From positions 35,803,843 to 35,867,842 of the forward strand of contig CM072810.1 in assembly GCA_037013495.1 (NCBI GenBank): a DNA stretch of 64,000 nt, read 5' to 3'. Both the position numbers and the translations under genes were made by a program. The notes beneath the pieces were generated by a model. That model was not told the origin of the DNA. It worked only from the letters and a program-made list of their open reading frames with translations, and did no database searches. Shown here in pieces: positions 53,101 to 63,667 of the stretch. How positions within the stretch are numbered: position 1 is the stretch's first letter; each line of letters starts with the position of its first letter. This stretch comes from Hippophae tibetana (Eukaryota; Streptophyta; Magnoliopsida; Rosales; Elaeagnaceae).

Positions 53101-54792
53101 TTGCTTAAATCCGTATAGAAGGCCTGTGAACTTACTGTTAAATGAATCAGTTGGGAAATTATTCGAACTGCATTATTTGTTGCCAAGATGATAGAAATCC
53201 ACTTTCGTGGACGGAAAGAGCTAGACTTTATACACATCAAGTATAGTGGTACGAGCGAAACTATTTTGACACAATTGTTAGATATGATGAATCTAATACC
53301 AATGAAGAGAAAATATCTATACTTTCCCATATATTTACTAAATTTCTTAGAAAGAATAAACCCGTTTTTAGGGATTTAAAAAAAATGTAATCCGAGCTCT
53401 AAAATGATTATTTCAATGAATTTATATTTGTATTTCTTCCAAGCAACTTCAAACATTTTGGAGACCGCTCATATAGGCATTTGAGGAAAAAAAATAAATC
53501 TAGAACTATGCAGCTGAACATAAATTTTGAACTCTATATCATGGAAGAGGATGAAACTTTGAACAAATACTATGCAGGTTTTTCAATCAATTTCAACTAC
53601 CCGTACAATTTGGATGGACCTCTTTGAAAAAAAAAGTAGATTGAGAAAATTGTTGTTAGTCTACATTATCATTTTCAAGAAAAAGATAGCTTGCTTAAAT
53701 CCATATAGAAGGCCTGTGAACTTACTGTTAAATGAATTAGTTGGGAAATTATTCGAACTGCATTATTTGTTGCCAAGATGATAGCAATCCACTTTCGTGG
53801 ACGGAAAGAGCTTGACTTTATAGACATCAAGTATAGTGGTACGAGCGAAGCTATTTTGACACAATTGTTAGAAATGATGAATCTAATACCAATGAAGATA
53901 AAATATCTATACTTTCCCATATATTTAATAAATTTCTTAGAAAGAATAAACCCGTTTTTAGGGATTTAAAAAAAAAGGTAATCCAAGCTCTAAAATGATT
54001 ATTTCAATGAATTTATAGTTGTAGTTCTTCCAAGCACCTTCAAACATTTTGCAGACCACTCATATAGGCATTTGAGCAATAAAACTAAATCTAGAACTAT
54101 GCAGCTGAACATAAATTGTGAACTTTATATCATGCAAGAGGATGAAACTTTGAACAAATTCTATGCATGTTTTTCAATCAATTTCAACTACCCGTACAAT
54201 TTGGATGGACCTATTTGGAGAAAAAAGTAGATTGAGAAAATTGTTGTTAGCCTACATTATCATTTTGAAGAAAAATATACCTTGTTTAAATCCGTATAGA
54301 AGGCCTGTGAACTTACTGTTAAATGAATCAGTTGGGAAATTATTCGAACTGCATTATTTGTTGGCAAGATGATAGCAATCCACTTTCGCGGACGAAAAGA
54401 GCTTGAATTTATAGACATCAAGTATAGAGGTACGAGCGAAGCTATTTTGACACAATTGTTAGAAATGATGAATCTAATACCAATGAAGAGAAAATATCTA
54501 TACTTTCCCATATATTTACTAAATTTCTTAGAAAGAATAAACCCGTTTTTAGGGATTTAAAAAAAATGTAATCCGAGCTCCAAAATGATTATTTCAATGA
54601 ATTTATAGTTGTATTTCTTCCAAGCAACTTCAAACATTTTGGAGACCACTCATATAGGCATTTGCGCAAAAAACTAAATCTAGAACTATGCAGCTGAACA
54701 GAAATTTTGAACTCTATATCATCAAGAGGATGAACCTTTGAACAAATTCAACGCAGGTTTTTCAATCAATTTCAACTACCCGTACAATTTGG

Positions 54793-54999
54793 ATGGACCT
54801 ATTTGGAAAAAAAACTAGATTGAGAAAATTGTTGTTAGCCTACATAATCATTTTCAAGAAAAAGATACCTTGCTTAAATCCATATAGAAGGCCTGTGAAC
54901 TTACTGTTAAACGAATCAGTTGGAAAATTATTCGAACGGCATCACTTCTTACCAAGTTTATGGCAATCCATTGTCGTGGACGGAAAGAGCTTGACTTTA
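54793..54999 (+). pseudogene. Gag-like stretch joining the NESVG and GKS segments
   Basis: In this monomer the usual TGA after the LLP segment is lost (CCAAGTTTATGG instead of CCAAGTTGATGG or CCAAGATGATGG). One frame then runs from NESVGKLFERHHFLP into WQSIVVDGKSLTL, where it ends in TAG just before TSS. This shows that the two segments lie in the same reading frame, as gag order would require. It is the clearest single piece of evidence for the middle of the gag alignment. Confidence 0.6.
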
Positions 55000-56591
55000 T
55001 AGACATCAAGTATAGTTGTACGAGCGAAGCTATTTTTACACAATAGTTAGAAATGATGAATCTAATACCAATGAAGAGAAAATATCTATACTTTCCCATA
55101 GATTTACTAAATTTCTTAGAAAGAATAAACCCATTTTTAGGGATTTTCAAAAAAGGTAATCCGAGTTCTAAAATAAGTATTTCAATGAATTTATAGTTGT
55201 ATTTCTTCCAAGCAACTTCAAACATTTTGGAGACCGCTCATATAGGCATTTGAGGAAAAAAAATAAATCTAGAACTATGCAGCTGAACATAAATTTTGAA
55301 CTCTATATCATGCAAGAGGATGAAACTTTGAACAAATACTATGCAGGTTTTTCAATCAATTTCAACTACCCGTACAATTTGGATGGACCTCTTTGGAAAA
55401 AAAAGTAGATTGAGAAAATTGTTGTTAGTCTACATTATCATTTTCAAGAAAAAGATAGCTTGCTTAAATCCATATAGAAGGCCTGTGAACTTACTGTTAA
55501 ATGAATTAGTTGGGAAATTATTCGAACTGCATTATTTGTTGCCAAGATGATTACAATCCACTTTCGTGGACGGAAAGAGCTTGACTTTATAGACATCAAG
55601 TATAGTGGTACGAGCGAAGCTATTTTTACACAATAGTTAGAAATGATGTATCTAATACCAATGAAGAGAAAATATCTATACTTTCCCATAGATTTACTAA
55701 ATTTCTTACAAAGAATAAACCCGTTTTTAGGGATTTAAAAAAAAGGTAATCCGAGCTCTAAAATGATTATTTCAATGAATTTATAGTTGTATTTCTTCCA
55801 AGCAACTTCAAACATTTTGCAGACCACTCATATAGGCATTTGAGCAATAAAACTAAATCTAGAACTATGCAGCTGAACATAAATTTTGAACTCTATATCA
55901 TGCAAGAGGATGAAACTTTGAACAAATTCTATACAGGTTTTTCAATCAATTTCAACTACCCGTACAATTTGGATGGACCTATTTGAAAAAAAAAGTAGAT
56001 TGAGAAAATTGTTGTTAGCCTACATTATCATTTTGAAGAAAAATATACCTTGCTTAAATCCGTATAGAAGGCTTGTGAACTTACTGTTAAATGAATCAGT
56101 TGGGAAATTATTCGAACTGCATTATTTGTTGCCAAGATGATAGAAATCCACTTTCGTGGACGAAAAGAGCTAGACTTTATAGACATCAAGTATAGTGGTA
56201 CGAGCGAAACTATTTTGACACAATTGTTAGATATGATGAATCTAATAGCAATGAAGAGAAAATATCTATACTTTCCCATATATTTACTAAATTACTTAGA
56301 AAGAATAAACCCGTTTTTAGGGATTTAAAAAAAATGTAATCTGGGCTCTAAAATGATTATTTCAATGAATTTATAGTTGTATTTCTTCCAAGCAACTTCA
56401 AACATTTTGGAGACCACTCATATAGGCATTTGAGCAAAAAACTAAATCTAGAACTATGCAGCTGAACAGAAATTTTGAACTCTATATCATGCAAGAGGAT
56501 GAACCTTTGAACAAATTCAACGCAGGTTTTTGAATCAATTTCACCTACCTGTACAATTTGGATGGACCTATTTGGAAAAAAAAGTAGATTG

Positions 56592-57182
56592 AGAAAATTG
56601 TTGTTAGTCTACATTATCATTTTCAAGAAAAAGATAGCTTGCTTAAATCCATATAGAAGGCCTGTCAACTTACTGTTAAATGAATTAGTTGGGAAATTAT
56701 TCGAACTGCATTATTTGTTGCCAAGATGATAGAAATCCACTTTCGCAGACGGAAAGAGCTTGACTTTATTGACATCAAGTATAGTGGTCTTAGTGAAGCT
56801 ATTTTGGTCACAATTGTGAGAAATGATGAATCTAATACCAATGAAGAGAAAATATCTATACTTTCCCATAGATTTACTAAATTTCTTAGAAAGAATAAAC
56901 CCGTTTTTAGGGATTTAAAAAAAATGTAATCCGAGCTCTAAAATGATTATTTCAATGAATTTATAGTTGTATTTCTTCCAAGCAACTTCAAACATTTTGC
57001 AGACCACTCATATAGGCATTTGAGCAATAAAACTAAATCTAGAACTATGCAGCTGAACATAAATTTTGAACTCTATATCATGCAAGAGGATGAAACTTTG
57101 AACAAATTCTATACAGGTTTTTCAATCAATTTCAACTACCCGTACAATTTGGATGGACCTATTTGGAAAAAAAACTAGATTG
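56592..57182 (+). repeat. Divergent monomer with private changes
   Basis: This 591-bp copy differs from all neighbours in GTGGTCTTAGTGAAGC and TTTTGGTCACAATTGTGAGAAATG (an extra T relative to TTTTGACACAATTGTTAG). Its upstream junction has GGTTTTTGAATC and TTCACCTACCTG. The inserted base joins the frame upstream (FIDIKYSG) to the DESN...FLRKNK frame, giving an open stretch at 56726-56926. Its flanks are otherwise ordinary Block IV/V sequence. Confidence 0.7.
56825..56899 (+). pseudogene. Gag-like C-terminal segment, best-preserved copy
   Basis: This segment reads DESNTNEEKISILSHRF followed by TKFLRKNK without a stop. An acidic stretch followed by an ILSHRFTKFLRKNK-type basic helix is characteristic of the region just before the zinc knuckle in plant copia gag. 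Class A monomers read NEEKIAILSHRF at the same place (for example 236-283). No cysteine motif follows. The downstream reading ends in the tandem-junction zone. Confidence 0.65.
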
Positions 57183-58360
57183 AGAAAATTGTTTTTAGCA
57201 TACATTATCATTTTCAAGAAAAAGATACCTTGCTTAAATCCATATAGAAGGCCTGTGAACTTACTGTTAAATGAATCAGTTGGGAAATTATTCGAACTGA
57301 ATTATTTGTTGCCAAGATGATAGCAATCGACTTTCGTTGACGAAAAGAGCTTGACATTATAGACATCAAGTATAGTGGTACGAGCGAAGCTATTTTGACA
57401 CAATTGTTAGAAATGATGAATCTAATACCAATGAAGAGAAAATATCTATACTTTCCCATATATTTTTTAAATTTCTTAGAAAGAATAAACCCGTTTTTAG
57501 GGATTTAAAAAAAAAGGTAATCCGAGCTCTAAAATGATTTTTTCAATGAATTTATAGTTGTATTTCTTCCAAGCAACTTCAAACATTTTGCAGACCACTC
57601 ATATAGGCATTTGAGCAAAAAACTAAATCTAGAACTATGCAGCTGAACATAAATTTTGAACTCTATATCATGCAAGAGGATGAAACTTTGAACAAATTCT
57701 ATGCAGGTTTTTCAATCAATTTCAACTACCCGTACAATTTGGATGGACCTATTTGGAAAAAAAAGTAGATTGAGAAAATTGTTGTTAGCCTACATTATCA
57801 TTTTGAAGAAAAATATACCTTGTTTATATCCGTATAGAAGGCCTGTGAACTTACTGTTAAATGAATCAGTTGGGAAATTATTCGAACTGCATTATTTGTT
57901 GGCAAGATGATAGCAATCCACTTTCGCGGACGAAAAGAGCTTGAATTTATAGACATCAAGTATAGTGGTACGAGCGAAGCTATTTTGACACAATTGTTAG
58001 AAATGATGAATCTAATACCAATGAAGAGAAAATATCTATACTTTCCCATATATTTACTAAATTTCTTAGAAAGAATAAACCTGTTTTTAGGGATTTAAAA
58101 AAAATGTAATCCGAGCTCCAAAATGATTATTTCAATGAATTTATAGTTGTATTTCTTCCAAGCAACTTCAAACATTTTGGAGACCACTCATATAGGCATT
58201 TGAGCAAAAAACTAAATCTAGAACTATGCAGCTGAACAGAAATTTTGAACTCTATATCATCAAGAGGATGAACCTTTGAACAAATTCAACGCAGGTTTTT
58301 CAATCAATTTCAACTACCCGTACAATTTGGATGGACCTATTTGAAAAAAAAACTAGATTG
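57183..58360 (+). repeat. Block IV delta-epsilon pair inside Block V
   Basis: Monomers at 57183 and 57773 match those at 45393 and 45983 at an offset of 11790 bp, with AAAAACTAGATTG, TTTTTAGCATACATT, CGTTGACGAAAAG and TATTTTTTAAATTTC. The following p-q-p-r-s monomers match 46570-49517 at 11791 bp, so the Block IV/V boundary itself has been duplicated as part of a roughly 20-monomer event. Confidence 0.78.
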
Positions 58361-61300
58361 AGAAAATTGTTGTTAGCCTACATAATCATTTTCAAGAAAA
58401 AGATACCTTGCTTAAATCCATATAGAAGGCCTGTGAACTTACTGTTAAACGAATCAGTTGGAAAATTATTCGAACGGCATCACTTCTTACCAAGTTGATG
58501 GCAATCCATTGTCGTGGACGGAAAGAGGTTGACTTTATAGACATCAAGTATAGTGGTACGAGCGAAGCTCTTTTGACACAATTGTTAGAAATGATGAATC
58601 TAATACCAATGAAGATAAAATAGCTATACTTTCCTATAGATTTACTAAATTTCTTAGAAAGAATAAACCCATTTTTAGGGATTTTCAAAAAAGGTAATCC
58701 GAGTTCTAAAATAAGTATTTCAATGAATTTATAGTTGTATTTCTTCCAAGCAACTTCAAACATTTTGGAGACCGCTCATATAGGCATTTGAGGAAAAAAA
58801 ATAAATCTAGAACTATGCAGCTGAACATAAATTTTGAACTCTATATCATGCAAGAGGATGAAACTTTGAACAAATACTATGCAGGTTTTTCAATCAATTT
58901 CAACTACCCGTACAATTTGGATGGACCTCTTTGGAAAAAAAAGTAGATTGAGAAAATTGTTGTTAGTCTACATTATCATTTTCAAGAAAAAGATAGCTTG
59001 CTTAAATCCATATAGAAGGCCTGTGAACTTACTGTTAAATGAATTAGTTGGGAAATTATTCGAACTGCATTATTTGTTGCCAAGATGATTACAATCCACT
59101 TTCGTGGACGGAAAGAGCTTGACTTTATAGACATCAAGTATAGTGGTACGAGCGAAGCTATTTTGACACAATTGTTAGAAATGATGAATCTAATACCAAT
59201 GAAGAGAAAATATCTATACTTTCCCATATATTTACTAAATTTCTTAGAAAGAATAAACCTGTTTTTAGGGATTTAAAAAAAATGTAATCCGAGCTCCAAA
59301 ATGATTATTTCAATGAATTTATAGTTGTATTTCTTCCAAGCAACTTCAAACATTTTGGAGACCACTCATATAGGCATTTGAGCAAAAAACTAAATCTAGA
59401 ACTATGCAGCTGAACAGAAATTTTGAACTCTATATCATCAAGAGGATGAACCTTTGAACAAATTCAACGCAGGTTTTTCAATCAATTTCAACTACCCGTA
59501 CAATTTGGATGGACCTATTTGAAAAAAAAACTAGATTGAGAAAATTGTTGTTAGCCTACATAATCATTTTCAAGAAAAAGATACCTTGCTTAAATCCATA
59601 TAGAAGGCCTGTGTACTTACTGTTAAACGAATCAGTTGGAAAATTATTCGAACGGCATCACTTCTTACCAAGTTGATGGCAATCCATTGTCGTGGACGGA
59701 AAGAGGTTGACTTTATAGACATCAAGTATAGTGGTACGAGCGAAGCTATTTTGACACAATTGTTAGAAATGATGAATCTAATACCAATGAAGAGAAAATA
59801 GCTATACTTTCCTATAGATTTACTAAATTTCTTAGAAAGAATAAACCCATTTTTAGGGATTTTCAAAAAAGGTAATCCGAGTTCTAAAATAAGTATTTCA
59901 ATGAATTTATAGTTGTATTTCTTCCAAGCAACTTCAAACATTTTGGAGACCGCTCATATAGGCATTTGAGGAAAAAAAATAAATCTAGAACTATGCAGCT
60001 GAACATAAATTTTGAACTCTATATCATGCAAGAGGATGAAACTTTGAACAAATACTATGCAGGTTTTTCAATCAATTTCAACTACCCGTACAATTTGGAT
60101 GGACCTCTTTGGAAAAAAAAGTAGATTGAGAAAATTGTTGTTAGTCTACATTATCATTTTCAAGAAAAAGATAGCTTGCTTAAATCCATATAGAAGGCCT
60201 GTGATCTTACTGTTAAATGAATTAGTTGGGAAATTATTCGAACTGCATTATTTGTTGCCAAGATGATTGCAATCCACTTTCGTGGACGGAAAGAGCTTGA
60301 CTTTATAGACATCAAGTATAGTGGTACGAGCGAAGCTATTTTTACACAATAGTAAGAAATGATGTATCTAATACCAATGAAGAGAATATATCTATACTTT
60401 CCCATAGATTTACTAAATTTCTTAGAAAGAATAAACCCGTTTTTAGGGATTTAAAAAAAAAGGTAATCCGAGCTCTAAAATGATTATTTCAATGAATTTA
60501 TAGTTGTATTTCTTCCAAGCAACTTCAAACATTTTGGAGACCACTCATATAGGCATTTGAGCAAAAAACTAAATCTAGAACTATGCAGCTGAACAGAAAT
60601 TTTGAACTCTATATCATGCAAGAGGATGAACCTTTGAACAATATCAACGCAGGTTTTTCAATCAATTTCAACTACCCGTACAATTTGGATGGACTTATTT
60701 GGAAAAAAAAGTAGATTGAGAAAATTGTTGTTAGCCTACATTATCATTTTGAAGAAAAATATACCTTGCTTAAATCCGTATAGAAGGCCTGTGAACTTAC
60801 TGTTAAATGAATCAGTTGGGAAATTATTCGAACTGCATTATTTGTTGCCAAGATGATAGAAATCCACTTTCGTGGACGGAAAGAGCTAGACTTTATACAC
60901 ATCAAGTATAGTGGTACGAGCGAAACTATTTTGACACAATTGTTAGATATGATGAATCTAATACCAATGAAGAGAAAATATCTATACTTTCCCATATATT
61001 TACTAAATTTCTTAGAAAGAATAAACCCGTTTTTAGGGATTTAAAAAAAATGTAATCCGAGCTCTAAAATGATTATTTCAATGAATTTATATTTGTATTT
61101 CTTCCAAGCAACTTCAAACATTTTGGAGACCGCTCATATAGGCATTTGAGGAAAAAAAATAAATCTAGAACTATGCAGCTGAACATAAATTTTGAACTCT
61201 ATATCATGGAAGAGGATGAAACTTTGAACAAATACTATGCAGGTTTTTCAATCAATTTCAACTACCCGTACAATTTGGATGGACCTCTTTGAAAAAAAAA

Positions 61301-62409
61301 GTAGATTGAGAAAATTGTTGTTAGTCTACATTATCATTTTCAAGAAAAAGATAGCTTGCTTAAATCCATATAGAAGGCCTGTGAACTTACTGTTAAATGA
61401 ATTAGTTGGGAAATTATTCGAACTGCATTATTTGTTGCCAAGATGATAGCAATCCACTTTCGTGGACGGAAAGAGCTTGACTTTATAGACATCAAGTATA
61501 GTGGTACGAGCGAAGCTATTTTGACACAATTGTTAGAAATGATGAATCTAATACCAATGAAGATAAAATATCTATACTTTCCCATATATTTAATAAATTT
61601 CTTAGAAAGAATAAACCCGTTTTTAGGGATTTAAAAAAAAAGGTAATCCAAGCTCTAAAATGATTATTTCAATGAATTTATAGTTGTATTTCTTCCAAGC
61701 ACCTTCAAACATTTTGCAGACCACTCATATAGGCATTTGAGCAATAAAACTAAATCTAGAACTATGCAGCTGAACATAAATTGTGAACTTTATATCATGC
61801 AAGAGGATGAAACTTTGAACAAATTCTATGCATGTTTTTCAATCAATTTCAACTACCCGTACAATTTGGATGGACCTATTTGGAGAAAAAAGTAGATTGA
61901 GAAAATTGTTGTTAGCCTACATTATCACTTTGAAGAAAAATATACCTTGTTTAAATCCGTATAGAAGGCCTGGGAACTTACTGTTAAATGAATCAGTTGG
62001 GAAATTATTCGAACTGCATTATTTGTTGGCAAGATGATAGCAATCCACTTTCGCGGACGAAAAGAGCTTGAATTTATAGACATCAAGTATAGAGGTACGA
62101 GCGAAGCTATTTTGACACAATTGTTAGAAATGATGAATCTAATACCAATGAAGAGAAAATATCTATACTTTCCCATATATTTACTAAATTTCTTAGAAAG
62201 AATAAACCCGTTTTTAGGGATTTAAAAAAAATGTAATCCGAGCTCCAAAATGATTATTTCAATGAATTTATAGTTGTATTTCTTCCAAGCAACTTCAAAC
62301 ATTTTGGAGACCACTCATATAGGCATTTGCGCAAAAAACTAAATCTAGAACTATGCAGCTGAACAGAAATTTTGAACTCTATATCATCAAGAGGATGAAC
62401 CTTTGAACA

Positions 62410-62750
62410 AATTCTACGCAGGTTTTTCAATCATTATCAACTACCCGTACAATTTTGATGCACCTATTTGGAAAAAAAAGTAGATTGAGAAAATTGTTGT
62501 TAGCCTACATTATCATTTCCAAGAAAAAGATACCTTGCTTAAATCCGTATAGAAGGCCTGTGAACTTACTGTTAAATGAATCAGTTGGGAAATTATTCGA
62601 ACGGCATTATTTGTTGCAAAGATGATAGCAATCCCCTTTCATGGACGGAAAGAGCTTGACTTTATAGACATCAAGTATAGTGGTACGAGCTAAGCTATTT
62701 TGACACAATTGATAGAATTGATGAATCTAATACCAATGAAGAGAAAATAG
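62410..62750 (+). other. Block I class E/F tract inside Block V
   Basis: From TTCTACGCAGG at about 62408 the sequence switches to the Block I E-tail/F-head type: ATCATTATCAACTACCC, AATTTTGATGCACC, CATTTCCAAG, AATCCGTATAG, CCCCTTTCATGG, GAGCTAAGC and TTGATAGAATTGATG. It returns to the local type at AAAATAGCTATAC near 62747. The same markers occur at 8765-9105 and 16428-16767. Flanks on both sides match the 54.4-55.2 kb region at 7665 bp. The monomer starting at 62488 is therefore a chimera. Confidence 0.78.
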
Positions 62751-63667
62751 CTATACTTTCCCATAGATTTACTAAATTTCTTAGAAAGAATAAACCCATT
62801 TTTAGGGATTTTCAAAAAAGGTAATCCGAGTTCTAAAATAAGTATTTCAATGAATTTATAGTTGTATTTCTTCCAAGCAACTTCAAACATTTTGGAGACC
62901 GCTCATATAGGCATTTGAGGAAAAAAAATAAATCTAGAACTATGCAGCTGAACATAAATTTTGAACTCTATATCATGCAAGAGGATGAAACTTTGAACAA
63001 ATACTATGCAGGTTTTTCAATCAATTTCAACTACCCGTACAATTTGGATGGACCTCTTTGGAAAAAAAAGTAGATTGAGAAAATTGTTGTTAGTCTACAT
63101 TATCATTTTCAAGAAAAAGATAGCTTGCTTAAATCCATATAGAAGGCCTGTGAACTTACTGTTAAATGAATTAGTTGGGAAATTATTCGAACTGCATTAT
63201 TTGTTGCCAAGATGATTACAATCCACTTTCGTGGACGGAAAGAGCTTGACTTTATAGACATCAAGTATAGTGGTACGAGCGAAGCTATTTTTACACAATA
63301 GTTAGAAATGATGTATCTAATACCAATGAAGAGAAAATATCTATACTTTCCCATAGATTTACTAAATTTCTTAGAAAGAATAAACCCGTTTTTAGGGATT
63401 TAAAAAAAAGGTAATCCGAGCTCTAAAATGATTATTTCAATGAATTTATAGTTGTATTTCTTCCAAGCAACTTCAAACATTTTGCAGACCACTCATATAG
63501 GCATTTGAGCAATAAAACTAAATCTAGAACTATGCAGCTGAACATAAATTTTGAACTCTATATCATGCAAGAGGATGAAACTTTGAACAAATTCTATGCA
63601 TGTTTTTCAATCAATTTCAACTACCCGTACAATTTGGATGGACCTATTTGGAAAAAAAAGTAGATTG

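Larger units (their letters stand above)
51874..59538 (+). repeat. 13-monomer period of Block V (7665 bp)
   Basis: Monomer starts from 51874 to 55413 recur from 59539 to 63078 at a constant 7665 bp (13 monomers). Rare bases travel along, such as GTTTGCATGT..., CAAGCACCTTC, AATTGTGAACTTTATATC and TTTGGAGAAAAAAG at 54020-54235 and 61690-61900. The repeat length is close to the 7662-bp period of Block I, but the monomer classes are different, so the two arose separately. Confidence 0.8.
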
